A stretch of 35,043 nucleotides of DNA from Chitinophaga pinensis (GCA_943327315.2 CALPWQ020000017.1:1-35043); one strand, 5' to 3'. Positions 14,604 through 23,178 are shown, counted from the first letter of the stretch. Program-made: numbers and translations. The notes: generated by a model not told the origin, from the sequence alone.

Positions 14604-15266
14604 TTACTCTTCCAGTACAAGACCAATGTCGTGAATCAATTTTGATACCTCTTTTGGAGATGTCCCATCGTAATAACCCCGAATTCGCATCCGTTGATCA
14701 ATAAGCACAAAATTATTGGTGTGAATAAAATCACTTCCCACATCTCCTTGATTAATTGCTTCGGCAGGTTTAAGCACGAAGAATGATTTTCGAGCCAATT
14801 GATACAGCTCCACTTTTTTTCCGGTTAAAAAAATCCATCGGTCAGCTTTGGCTCCATGACCATCTGCATAGCGCTTTAGTTGAGCCACTGTATCCGTTTC
14901 TGGATCGACTGTAAAACTCAAAATACGAAAACGATTGTCCTGCTTAAATTTACGGTGTACACGTTGCATTTGACGGTTCATTTTCGGGCAAATTGTTCCG
15001 CAGGTAGTGAAGAAATATTCCGCAACAAAGACTTTCCCTTTCACCTCCTCTTGAGTTACCGTGTTGCCATTTTGATCGAGAAAGGAGAAATTCCCAATCG
15101 TATGACCGAGACCCAACCGTTGCAGCTCCGGGTCCACCATTTCCTCGTTCAATTCAGCAGGATTGATGATCGGTAATTTCTCTTTTTCCGGCACCGGACG
15201 ATTGTTGATGTAGATCACCAGAATTCCGAGGAAACTAAAAATGACGAGGAAAAGAATGCGTTTCAT
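14604..15266 (-). CDS. SCO1/SenC-family copper protein
   Basis: This 220-residue membrane-anchored thioredoxin-fold protein probably helps build the CuA centre of cytochrome c oxidase. One N-terminal hydrophobic segment (about 4-20) acts as an uncleaved anchor. The copper ligands are Cys89 and Cys93 in TTCGTICPKM plus His181 in DFIHTNNFVLID, all intact. The fold also shows FSFLDQNGNTVT and the TVDPETDT strand-loop typical of the family. It is convergent with the preceding secreted-protein gene with no gap, and on the same strand as the DEAD-box helicase upstream, separated by a repeat-filled gap. No oxidase genes are in the window. Confidence 0.92.
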   Translation of the reverse strand: MKRILFLVIFSFLGILVIYINNRPVPEKEKLPIINPAELNEEMVDPELQRLGLGHTIGNFSFLDQNGNTVTQEEVKGKVFVAEYFFTTCGTICPKMNRQMQRVHRKFKQDNRFRILSFTVDPETDTVAQLKRYADGHGAKADRWIFLTGKKVELYQLARKSFFVLKPAEAINQGDVGSDFIHTNNFVLIDQRMRIRGYYDGTSPKEVSKLIHDIGLVLEE

Positions 15267-15274
15267 TTTTGGAT

Positions 15275-15306
15275 GTTAAGACTCTAAGATATTAAGATTT
15301 TAGGAC
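15275..15306 (+). repeat. Octamer array (NTTAAGAN type), four units
   Basis: Four consecutive 8-bp units are GTTAAGAC, TCTAAGAT, ATTAAGAT and TTTAGGAC. A near-identical four-unit array lies at 34043-34074, and a partial one at 3174-3191. Here it sits 8 nt upstream of the SCO gene start on the other strand. Confidence 0.6.
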
Positions 15307-15344
15307 TTTTATCGTTCTTCGAAAAATTGTGGTTTAATTGCAAT

Positions 15345-15434
15345 ATTCGTAATTCGTAATTCGTAATTCGTAATTCGTAATTCGTAATTCGTAATTAGTA
15401 ATTAGTAATTAGTAATTAGTAATTAGTAATTAGT
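15345..15434 (+). repeat. Heptanucleotide microsatellite, AATTCGT x6 then AATTAGT x6
   Basis: A partial unit (15345-15350) is followed by six perfect AATTCGT units (15351-15392) and six perfect AATTAGT units (15393-15434). The single C-to-A change is fixed in every unit of the second half. The array lies between the SCO and DEAD-box genes and belongs to the same heptamer family as the arrays at 3226, 11903 and 23181. Confidence 0.9.
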
Positions 15435-15458
15435 AACTAATCACTCTTTCTTCGTGGG

Positions 15459-16652
15459 TCAACGCTTCTTATGAAATGGTTTCTTATTCTTCGGCTTCGA
15501 ATAAATGGCAAACTCCGGTCCTTTGCCCACTGATTCTGGCAATGGCACTTGTTCGATTTCTGCTTCAATCAAGCGTTGAATTTCCGCCAACTTGCGCATG
15601 TCCTTCTCATTCACCAAGGTAATCGCCTCTCCTTTGGTATTCGCGCGGGCTGTTCGTCCAACACGGTGGACATAATCTTCTGCATCGAAAGGCGTATCGA
15701 AATTGATGACCAAGTTGATTTCTTTGATGTCAATCCCGCGGCTCATCACATCCGTTGCGACCAAAATGCGGATGCGCTTTGAACGGAAGCCGCGCAAAAT
15801 CTCTTCTCGTTCTTCTTGATTCAGATTGGAAGAGACACCTTGTGATTTAATGCCATTCTTTCGCAAGCCTTGCACAATTTCACTCACCCGACTTTTCGAC
15901 GAAGTAAAAATGATGATGCTTGTATAGTCTTCTCGCGCAATTAAGATTTCTTTGATCAGCGGAATTTTTTGATTGTCGAAGGTGAGGTAAACCGACTGTT
16001 TTACTCCTGCTGCTGGCTTTGAAATGGATAGGGTTATTTCCTCTGGATTCTTCAATATGCGTTTCGCCAAATCACGAATTTTGGATGGCATTGTGGCGCT
16101 GAACATTAGGGTCTGACGGTCGGTTGGTAACTCGCTGATGATGCGCACTAAATCGTCAGAGAAGCCCATGTCGAGCATTTTATCCGCCTCATCCAACACC
16201 AAGTGTTTTAGCTTCGAAAAGTCAACATACCCTTGCGCGATGTGTGAGAGCAATTTCCCAGGTGTAGCGACAATAATATCCGTTCCTTCTTCCAAGGCCT
16301 CGCGCTGAGAATCCCAATCTTTTCCGCTACCACCTCCGTAAATTGTTTTTGATCCAACCGAAACAAAATAGGCCAAGCCCTGAATTTCTTGCTCAATTTG
16401 AATGGCCAATTCACGCGTCGGCACAATGATCAAGGTGTTGATGGAATTGTCTTCCTTGTTGGTGATCTTATCCAAAATGGGCAAAATAAATGCCGCTGTT
16501 TTTCCTGTTCCTGTTTGCGCACAAGCAATTAAGTCCTTGTTATCAAGGATTTTTGGTATTGCCAATTCCTGTATCGGTGTCGCATTGACAAATCCCATGT
16601 GTTCGATTGCCTCGAGAATCTGGGAGTTGAGAGAGAGTTCTGTAAATTTCAT
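15459..16652 (-). CDS. DEAD-box ATP-dependent RNA helicase
   Basis: This 397-residue RNA helicase has the full motif set: Q motif (FVNATPIQELAIP), Walker A AQTGTGKT, Ia PTREL, II DEAD (VLDEADKMLDMGF), III SAT, IV IIFTSSK, V ATDVMSRGID and VI HRVGRTAR. The short C-terminal tail is basic (PKNKKPFHKKR) and probably binds RNA. The protein belongs to the RhlE/DbpA-like group common in Bacteroidota, which act in ribosome assembly or mRNA turnover; the subgroup cannot be fixed by eye. The ATG at 16652 gives the canonical start just before the Q motif. It is separated from the MFS gene upstream by about 240 bp with no recognisable feature. Confidence 0.95.
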   Translation of the reverse strand: MKFTELSLNSQILEAIEHMGFVNATPIQELAIPKILDNKDLIACAQTGTGKTAAFILPILDKITNKEDNSINTLIIVPTRELAIQIEQEIQGLAYFVSVGSKTIYGGGSGKDWDSQREALEEGTDIIVATPGKLLSHIAQGYVDFSKLKHLVLDEADKMLDMGFSDDLVRIISELPTDRQTLMFSATMPSKIRDLAKRILKNPEEITLSISKPAAGVKQSVYLTFDNQKIPLIKEILIAREDYTSIIIFTSSKSRVSEIVQGLRKNGIKSQGVSSNLNQEEREEILRGFRSKRIRILVATDVMSRGIDIKEINLVINFDTPFDAEDYVHRVGRTARANTKGEAITLVNEKDMRKLAEIQRLIEAEIEQVPLPESVGKGPEFAIYSKPKNKKPFHKKR

Positions 16653-16894
16653 TCCTCGCGAAGTTAGTCAATCTATGCCCTAAAATGCACAATTACCATT
16701 TTTATGGCATTTCGGCTTATTCTAAATACATCATCCCAGCCGCATAGCGAGAGCTCGAGCTTGGCAATTGATGGTGTCCGGAGGTTCAACCTGTTGAGAA
16801 TCGCGTCAAATCTTTCGATATGGGATGTTTGTATCAGGCATTTCCAACAGCAAGGTCAAGTTACCGTGTCGTGTTGATGCTGATTTTGGATTTC
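16653..16894. other. Intergenic region without recognised features
   Basis: This is the gap of about 240 bp between two minus-strand genes (MFS transporter and DEAD-box helicase). I see no gene, no repeat of the families found elsewhere in the window, and no clear terminator. Confidence 0.5.
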
Positions 16895-18166
16895 TTACGC
16901 CGAAGGCTCTTCCAATTCCTTCATATCAAGCTTTCTAAGTTTGGGCGCTAAGCGGGCTGTGCTTGCCACAACAAGTACTGTCATGATTCCACCAAACACG
17001 ATTGCTTTGCGAATACCCATAAAATCGGCTGTCACCCCTGACTCAAAGGCACCTATTTCATTCGATGAACCGATAAAGATTCCATTGACGGCAGACACCC
17101 TGCCCCGCATGTGATTGGGGGTGGATAGTTGCAAGATGGTGTGACGGATGACCACACTGACATTGTCAAAGGCCCCTGTTAACAAGAGACAAACAAAAGC
17201 CGCCACAAAAGAGTCGCTTAAACCAAAAAGTATGGTGGCGCCACCAAATCCAGCTACAGAAATAAATAAGGATCTTCCCGCTTTTTTACCAACGGGACGG
17301 TAAACAATAATCAAGGCTATAATCGTGGCACCCATCGCTGGTGCTGCTCGCAAGAAGCCCAATTCGACAGAGCCCATGTGTAAAATTCGATCAGAAAATG
17401 CCGGCAACAAGGCCACCGCACCGCCAAAAAGAACGGCAAATAAATCCAACGAAAGAGCACCTAAAATCAATTGATTGCTGAACACAAACCGAATTCCTGC
17501 GCGGATACTTTCGTACATCGTTTCAGCCTGCTTTTGCGCTTCCATGGGACGATTTGCGATGAACATGAAAGCGATAAACGATAGCACAATGAAAAATAAA
17601 TCAATGAGGTAGGCCGTTGAGTAACCCAAAGCAATCAACAACCCCGCAATTGCAGGGCCGATTACTGAAGCAATATGCCATACTGAACTGTTCCATGTAG
17701 CCGCATTTCCGTAGGCCTTTCTTGGAACAATTTGCGCAAGAATCGTCGGAAAAGCGGCAGACAAAAATCCACGAATCACACCCACCAAACATACCGCTGC
17801 ATAGATGGGCAAGGTACCATACGATTCAAAGACCGTTTGCGCATGCATGGATAAAAACAACAATCCGGCTGTCATCAGCACAAACAATCCCGTGAACAGC
17901 AAAATGATTTTTTTTCGGTTGTAATTGTCTGCAACATGCCCCGAAAAAAGCGAGGTAACAATGAAGGGGATCGCTTCTGCAAGACCGATTAAACCTAGCG
18001 CCATGACATCATGTGTCCATTCATACACTTGCCAACCAACGATGACATTTTGCATTTGAATGCCAATCGTAAGGAAAAATTTATTCGCTAGGAAGAAGTT
18101 AAACTCGCGGTAGCGCAAGGCCAAAAACGGATCGTGTTCATTCGCTTGATCTTTGAGCGCGCTCAT
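16895..18166 (-). CDS. MFS transporter (EntS-like/MFS_3 group)
   Basis: This 423-residue inner-membrane protein has about 12 hydrophobic segments and no signal peptide. The loop between helices 2 and 3 carries the MFS motif A in SGHVADNYNRKKI. The cytoplasmic N-terminus with ALRYREFNFFLANKFF is typical of the MFS_3 group, which includes the enterobactin exporter EntS and uncharacterised permeases. The transported substrate cannot be deduced, and the neighbours give no hint. It is divergently transcribed from the H-NOX operon with about 150 bp between the starts. Confidence 0.85.
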   Translation of the reverse strand: MSALKDQANEHDPFLALRYREFNFFLANKFFLTIGIQMQNVIVGWQVYEWTHDVMALGLIGLAEAIPFIVTSLFSGHVADNYNRKKIILLFTGLFVLMTAGLLFLSMHAQTVFESYGTLPIYAAVCLVGVIRGFLSAAFPTILAQIVPRKAYGNAATWNSSVWHIASVIGPAIAGLLIALGYSTAYLIDLFFIVLSFIAFMFIANRPMEAQKQAETMYESIRAGIRFVFSNQLILGALSLDLFAVLFGGAVALLPAFSDRILHMGSVELGFLRAAPAMGATIIALIIVYRPVGKKAGRSLFISVAGFGGATILFGLSDSFVAAFVCLLLTGAFDNVSVVIRHTILQLSTPNHMRGRVSAVNGIFIGSSNEIGAFESGVTADFMGIRKAIVFGGIMTVLVVASTARLAPKLRKLDMKELEEPSA

Positions 18167-18250
18167 ATCCTTGATTTAAGTTCTTCTGGTAAAATGTATG
18201 ACTGGACAGTGGTACAAAAATACAGAAACGCGTTTGGATTGCGCGAAATG

Positions 18251-18282
18251 TTTGGCTGTAGCGATATTTCATTGTAATTTCG
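18251..18282 (+). promoter_or_regulatory. Candidate promoter of the H-NOX operon
   Basis: TTTG at 18251-18254 and TAATTTCG at 18275-18282 (one mismatch to TAnnTTTG) are separated by 20 nt. The -7 element is 32 nt upstream of the H-NOX ATG. No operator palindrome was recognised nearby. Confidence 0.35.
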
Positions 18283-18314
18283 AGTGCTTTTGGCAAAAAT
18301 AAAGATGCGCGCAC

Positions 18315-18869
18315 ATGTACGGACTAGTAAACAAAGCAATAAAAGACTTGGTAGTAACCAATCACGGAGAAGAAATCTGGAAAGAGATTTGTCACAGGGC
18401 AGACTTTTACGATGAGGATTTCGTTGGAATGAATCCCTATCCAGACGCCCTTACCTATTCATTGGTCCGCCATGCCTCCGAAATTCTAAAGGCCGATGCG
18501 GCCGATATTCTTGAGGCTTTTGGTGAATACTGGATCCTCTACACGGCAGATGAGGGCTACGGTGACTTGATGTCCTTAACGGGAGACACCTTTGTAGAGT
18601 TCTTGGACAATCTCGACATGTTGCATTACCGCATCAACAACTTGATGCCTGGATTGATGCCGCCACAATTTTCTACGCGCAACGAAACAGCCAACTCCAT
18701 CGAACTGGAATACCGATCGCACCGCGAAGGAATGGTCCCAATGGTTTTTGGTCTCATTAAAGGATTGGCAAAACGATTTAATCTATCAGTGACCATTCAA
18801 CAAATTCATGAACGTGAAAACACGGATGACTGTCATGTCTTCTACATTAAATGGGAAGCCATATCATGA
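18315..18869 (+). CDS. Stand-alone H-NOX heme nitric-oxide sensor
   Basis: This 184-residue soluble heme sensor contains only an H-NOX domain. The proximal heme ligand is His104 in DNLDMLHYRI. The conserved Pro 13 residues later is Pro117. The heme-propionate motif YxSxR is Tyr133-Arg-Ser135-His-Arg137, in YRSHREG. The distal position used by the O2-stabilising Tyr of clostridial or Thermoanaerobacter H-NOX is Met143 here, with the same spacing as Ile145 of guanylate cyclase beta1. That predicts NO selectivity and poor O2 binding. The stop overlaps the kinase start (ATGA), so sensor and kinase are made together. Bacterial H-NOX proteins next to kinases usually inhibit or stimulate the kinase in response to NO. 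The family call is very firm; ligand selectivity is inferred. Confidence 0.93.
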   Translation: MYGLVNKAIKDLVVTNHGEEIWKEICHRADFYDEDFVGMNPYPDALTYSLVRHASEILKADAADILEAFGEYWILYTADEGYGDLMSLTGDTFVEFLDNLDMLHYRINNLMPGLMPPQFSTRNETANSIELEYRSHREGMVPMVFGLIKGLAKRFNLSVTIQQIHERENTDDCHVFYIKWEAIS

Positions 18870-21800
18870 TACCGCCAGAAATACCCTTCAATGAAATAGA
18901 GCGCATTGCTGCGTTGAAAAGTTATCATTTACTTGATACACTTTCGGAGGAGGAATTTGATGAGCTAACTGAATTGGCGGCGCAAATTTGCGGAACGCCC
19001 ATTGCAGCAATTACGCTCATTGATGAGCACAGACAATGGTTCAAGTCAACGCATGGTTTTACTATAAACGAGACGCCACGCGATGTTTCATTTTGTGCAC
19101 ACGCCATCAATACCCCTTCGGAAACCATGATTGTTCCGAATGCCCAAGTTGATGAACGCTTTTTAGACAATCCTTTTGTTACGGGAGAAGCAAATTTTGT
19201 GTTTTATGCAGGAGTCCCCATCGTAGATGCCGATGAATTTGCCTTAGGAACACTTTGTGTTATCGATAACACGCCGCGAGAACTGAGCGAGGCACAACTG
19301 AAATCCTTAAAAATAGTCGCTAAAAATGTTGTTAAACTTATAGAACTGAGACGCAGCAATCGCGATTTAGTGGGGAAATATGATTTGATGCTGCAATCGC
19401 TCGAACTCAACAATCCCTTCTATTTGGTGGTCAACGACGCTGGAACGATTGATTATTTTGGCCGCAGCTTTAAAAAATCGGTACCATCCATGGAACAAGG
19501 AATGGCTTTCGACTCCTTCTTCTTTTTTGAACGACATATTCCGTTAAGTGACTTCAGAGATGCCAAAAGTCGTCGCAACAGAATGGTATTCTTCAACACA
19601 TTGGATGGAAACCAGCGCTACAAATGTTCCATTTCTGAAATAGGAAATCGCTTGGTCATCTCCGCAATGCCGCTGCTCAATGTAAAGTTTCCGCTGGACA
19701 ATTACCATTTGACCATCAACGATTTTGCGCAACACGATTACATCGCTGAATTTCTTTTCCTCCAAAACACCAGTGAACGTTCATTGAAGGAATCGCGTGA
19801 ACTCATGGATCGAATGGTCATAAAGAATAAAAAACTAGAAGCGGCACGAAAAGACATCGACATTCTTTCCCGTTTCCCCATGGAAAATCCGCATCCTGTT
19901 TTGCGATTGACCACAGACGGAGATATATTATTCAACAATGAGTCGGCAAAAAAACACTTTTTGAATGATTTTTCAATAAACGAAAATCGGATTCATGACG
20001 AAGAACTCAATGGCTTGATTCACTTGTTGATTGAGAAAAAAGACAAAAGCCGATTGAAAATGTTTCATCGGAATAACCGCCATTATTCGATCACACTCCG
20101 CTATGTTGAGGAACATCAGTATGTAAATTTATATGCCAATGAGATTACCAGCTTCATTGAAATGGTGCAATCTACAGAAAAGGAACTCATTGGGCTCACC
20201 AAAAAACTAGAGGAACAAAAGAACTTCTACGAACATGTCTTGAACAACATTCCGTCAGACATTGCGGTGTTTGACACAAACCACAAGTATTTGTTCATCA
20301 ATCCTCAAGGCATCAAAAACCCAGAAATCAGGGCTTACATGATTGGGAAAGATGATTTTGATTACTGCAAACTGAAAGGAATTCCCAACGACATCGCCAT
20401 TCAACGACGAGAATTGTACAATAAAATTATTGAAGGGGGAGAATTCGTAGTTTGGGAAGATGACTTTAAATTGCCTGATGGAAGTCGAAATGTTGTTCGA
20501 CGAAAAATGGGTCCCGCATACGACGAGAAAGGAGAGATCCGGTTTTTAATTGGCTATGGTGTTGATGTCACCGACAAAGTCTTGGCCGAGGAGCGCTATC
20601 GTTCATTGTTTGAAAATAACATGGCTGGCGTATTCCGAACGGGGATAAATGGCGAAATTTATGACATTAATCCCGCTTATGCCAAAATACATGGATTTGA
20701 TAGCGTAGACGAACTCAAGAATGTGCGTTCGACCTCATTTTTTAAAAGTGAAAAAACGCGAAATGAATTCATTGCCTTGTTGAAAAAAGAAGGCAACTTA
20801 CGAAACCATATCCTCTTGAATATCGATCGATATGGGAAAGATTTATGGCTATTGATCAACATCAGTTACCGCATTGCACCGACAGGTGAAGAATTTTTAG
20901 AGGGTACATTAATAGACATTACAGAGCAGAAGCTAGCTGAGATAAATCTTCAGCACGAAATGGAAGAAAAGCTGAATGCCGAAAAAGCATTAAACGCAAA
21001 ATCTTTGTTCCAAAACCTGTTGATGGAAATTTCTTCCAAATACATTAACCTTCCTGTAAATCAAATTCAATTTGCCATCAATGAATCCTTGAAGCAAATT
21101 GGACAATATGTAAAGGTGGACCGTGTCTATATTTTCAATTACGATTTTGCTTCTCAAACATCATCCAATACCTATGAGTGGTGCAATGACGGGATTGAAC
21201 CTCAGCTGAAACTGTTTCAGAACATTCCTTTCAGCGATATGCCCATCTGGATTAAAACACATAGCGAAGGGAAACCAATCATTGTGCCGGATGTCAGAGA
21301 GCTTCCCGAAGGGAAATTTAGGGAGTTAATCGAAGTGCAAGACATTTTAAGTTTGTTGACATTGCCGTTGATGGACGGTGATCAATGCCTCGGTTTTGTT
21401 GGATTTGACTCCGTTCGGTCGATCCGTCGATTTACCGAAGATGAACAGCTGCTTCTGCAACTTTATGCGCAAATGCTCGTGAATGTAAAGAGCCGAACCG
21501 AATACATTCAACAAATTGAGACGGGTAAAAAGCAAATCGAGATCATCAATAGTGAACTAGAAACTCGCGTCATTGAAGAGACAAAAAAGAACCTAGAACT
21601 GTCGAAATCCATTACAGACCAAGAAAAACTAGTCACCCTAGGGGAGATTGCTAGTGGCATTGCACATGACTTAAATACACCACTAGGCGCCATAAAAAGT
21701 GGAGCAGAAAGTATACTATATACCTTTGAGCGCTTGTTCAATGATACCATAGAATATTGTTCGGATGACCAAATCCACTTTGCATGGACCAGAGCAGAAA

Positions 21801-22573
21801 ACAAACAAGTGGAACTCTTTATTGGGGGAATGCAGCAACGCCGAGAGGTAATGAATACACTCAACTTTCTGAGTGAAATGTACCCCACTTTGAGCGATGA
21901 CAATCAACACGAAATGGCTGAAGGACTTGTCAAAGCACGTATTTCTGTTGAAGAACCCGAGTTGATCCATCAAATTATCGAAAGTAAAAATTCCACACAC
22001 TTCATCAATCTGATCTATCACACATCGATGATTCGCAATTTCATCAATGCGATTTCAATTTCCAATGAGCGGGCAACAAAAGTGATACAGGGGCTTCGAA
22101 CATTCATTAAAGACCATCAACACGGCACAAAAGGACCAATTAACTTACACCAAAACATTTCAACTGTTTTGAGTGTCTTTGATTACGAGATTCGTCGAAA
22201 TACTGAGTTGCAATTTGAGGTAGATCATAACTTGACCGTCCACGCACATGACATTAAACTGTTTCAGTTGTGGTCCAACATCATAAAAAATGGCTTAGAA
22301 TCCATGGAAGACCGTGAGTACAGAGGATTGCTCCATATCTATTCATCAGAAACAAGCAAAACAATATCCATTCACCTAGAAAACAATGGCCCAATTATTT
22401 CAAAGGAAGTTCAGGCAAGAATCTTTGATAAATTCTACACCACAAAATCCGCAAAAAATGGAACGGGCTTAGGATTGAACATTGTGAAGAACATTCTCGA
22501 CGAGCACGATGCATCCATCTCTTTGGATTCTAATGAATTATTAACTACATTCACAATTACATTTAAGAAATAA
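18866..22573 (+). CDS. Multi-sensor histidine kinase: GAF-HNOBA-coiled coil-PAS x3-GAF-HisKA-HATPase
   Basis: This 1235-residue soluble kinase has no membrane segment. GAF 1 (about 15-165) includes FDELTELAAQICGTPIA and ETPRDVSFCAHAI. Residues 175-311 fit HNOBA, the domain following H-NOX in guanylate cyclases: NNPFYLVVNDAGTIDYFG, then LTINDFAQHDYIAEFLFLQ, and a coiled coil. PAS-like modules lie at about 338-428 (HPVLRLTTDGDILFNN), 455-572 and 577-690. GAF 2 is at about 731-875. The H-box SGIAHDLNTPLGAI carries His934. The ATPase has SNIIKNGLESM and GTGLGLNIV, but the G1 Asp is Asn1173 (ENNGPI). About 130 residues separate the H-box from helix 2 (SNERATKVIQGL). Start at 18866 is chosen for the 4-base overlap with H-NOX and a GGAAG upstream; an in-frame ATG at 18851 is the alternative. 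Confidence 0.88.
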   Translation: MIPPEIPFNEIERIAALKSYHLLDTLSEEEFDELTELAAQICGTPIAAITLIDEHRQWFKSTHGFTINETPRDVSFCAHAINTPSETMIVPNAQVDERFLDNPFVTGEANFVFYAGVPIVDADEFALGTLCVIDNTPRELSEAQLKSLKIVAKNVVKLIELRRSNRDLVGKYDLMLQSLELNNPFYLVVNDAGTIDYFGRSFKKSVPSMEQGMAFDSFFFFERHIPLSDFRDAKSRRNRMVFFNTLDGNQRYKCSISEIGNRLVISAMPLLNVKFPLDNYHLTINDFAQHDYIAEFLFLQNTSERSLKESRELMDRMVIKNKKLEAARKDIDILSRFPMENPHPVLRLTTDGDILFNNESAKKHFLNDFSINENRIHDEELNGLIHLLIEKKDKSRLKMFHRNNRHYSITLRYVEEHQYVNLYANEITSFIEMVQSTEKELIGLTKKLEEQKNFYEHVLNNIPSDIAVFDTNHKYLFINPQGIKNPEIRAYMIGKDDFDYCKLKGIPNDIAIQRRELYNKIIEGGEFVVWEDDFKLPDGSRNVVRRKMGPAYDEKGEIRFLIGYGVDVTDKVLAEERYRSLFENNMAGVFRTGINGEIYDINPAYAKIHGFDSVDELKNVRSTSFFKSEKTRNEFIALLKKEGNLRNHILLNIDRYGKDLWLLINISYRIAPTGEEFLEGTLIDITEQKLAEINLQHEMEEKLNAEKALNAKSLFQNLLMEISSKYINLPVNQIQFAINESLKQIGQYVKVDRVYIFNYDFASQTSSNTYEWCNDGIEPQLKLFQNIPFSDMPIWIKTHSEGKPIIVPDVRELPEGKFRELIEVQDILSLLTLPLMDGDQCLGFVGFDSVRSIRRFTEDEQLLLQLYAQMLVNVKSRTEYIQQIETGKKQIEIINSELETRVIEETKKNLELSKSITDQEKLVTLGEIASGIAHDLNTPLGAIKSGAESILYTFERLFNDTIEYCSDDQIHFAWTRAENKQVELFIGGMQQRREVMNTLNFLSEMYPTLSDDNQHEMAEGLVKARISVEEPELIHQIIESKNSTHFINLIYHTSMIRNFINAISISNERATKVIQGLRTFIKDHQHGTKGPINLHQNISTVLSVFDYEIRRNTELQFEVDHNLTVHAHDIKLFQLWSNIIKNGLESMEDREYRGLLHIYSSETSKTISIHLENNGPIISKEVQARIFDKFYTTKSAKNGTGLGLNIVKNILDEHDASISLDSNELLTTFTITFKK

Positions 22574-22576
22574 AAA

Positions 22577-22987
22577 ATGGATAAACTACGCTACGCGGTC
22601 ATCTGTGTTGATGACGATTCACACATCCTGCAGATGCTCAGTTTCCAATTAGAAAAAATTATTGATGTGAAATGTACGCTGCTCGAGTATTTCACGGATC
22701 CTAAATTGGCCCTTGAAGGGCTTGATGAATTGATCAGCATACCCTTAGATGTGATCTTCATCATCGTTGACTACCAAATGCCAGAGATGAATGGCGCACA
22801 ACTCATCCGCGCCATCAAAGAAAAATACCCCAACTTGGAGTGCATCATGTTGTCTGGACAAGCTAATTCTAGCCAAGTGAATGATTTGCAAAACGAAAAA
22901 ATGCTCTCTCACTTCATCAGTAAACCTTGGGAGGAAGCAACACTTTTTCAGGCCTTGAGACCAATTATTGAGAATAAAGCTTGCTAA
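22577..22987 (+). CDS. Receiver-only response regulator
   Basis: This 136-residue CheY-like protein has no output domain. The acidic pocket is Asp12-Asp13-Asp14 (CVDDD), the phosphoacceptor is Asp65 (IVDYQMPEMNG), the conserved Ser is Ser93 (MLSGQ) and the Lys is Lys116 in SKPWEE. The KPW form is common in receivers linked to GAF/PAS kinases and HD-GYP regulators. It starts 3 nt after the kinase stop, so it is surely part of the H-NOX operon and the probable phosphate acceptor of that kinase. With no DNA-binding or enzymatic domain, the signal must pass on by protein contact or phosphorelay to a partner elsewhere. Confidence 0.92.
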   Translation: MDKLRYAVICVDDDSHILQMLSFQLEKIIDVKCTLLEYFTDPKLALEGLDELISIPLDVIFIIVDYQMPEMNGAQLIRAIKEKYPNLECIMLSGQANSSQVNDLQNEKMLSHFISKPWEEATLFQALRPIIENKAC

Positions 22988-23035
22988 GAGAAATTAGTGA
23001 CGAGTTACTAATGACGAGTTACTTTTTGTTCATTC

Positions 23036-23054
23036 GAGTACTTCGTACTTTTTT
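23036..23054 (+). terminator. Rho-independent terminator after the H-NOX operon
   Basis: GAGTAC (23036-23041), loop TTC, and GTACTT (23045-23050) form a short hairpin with one G-U pair, merging into a six-T run (23049-23054). It lies about 50 nt after the response regulator stop. The stem is short, so the strength is uncertain. Confidence 0.5.
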
Positions 23055-23146
23055 ACCAATGAATGCAGCAAAGTAAGTCTTTCGTTAAGACAATGGACAA
23101 AAGACTTGATCATTCTTCGGTGTGTATTGGGCCAAATTCGCAACTC

Positions 23147-23178
23147 GTGGCTTCGAGACTGCTGCGCACCTCAGCCAC
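23147..23178 (+). repeat. REP-like hairpin element, copy 3
   Basis: The stem arms are the same as at 3272 and 11965 (GTGGCT..GAG with CTC..AGCCAC). The loop is one base shorter and otherwise matches copy 2 (ACTGCTG then CGCAC). Confidence 0.7.

Noticed and set aside
15351-15434. Heptamer array as a phase-variable coding repeat
   Set aside because: No gene frame runs through the array; it is wholly intergenic between two minus-strand genes.
21508-21903. 131-codon antisense frame within the kinase gene
   Set aside because: Low-complexity Ser/Phe/Leu composition typical of an antisense shadow; the sense strand encodes the conserved H-box region.
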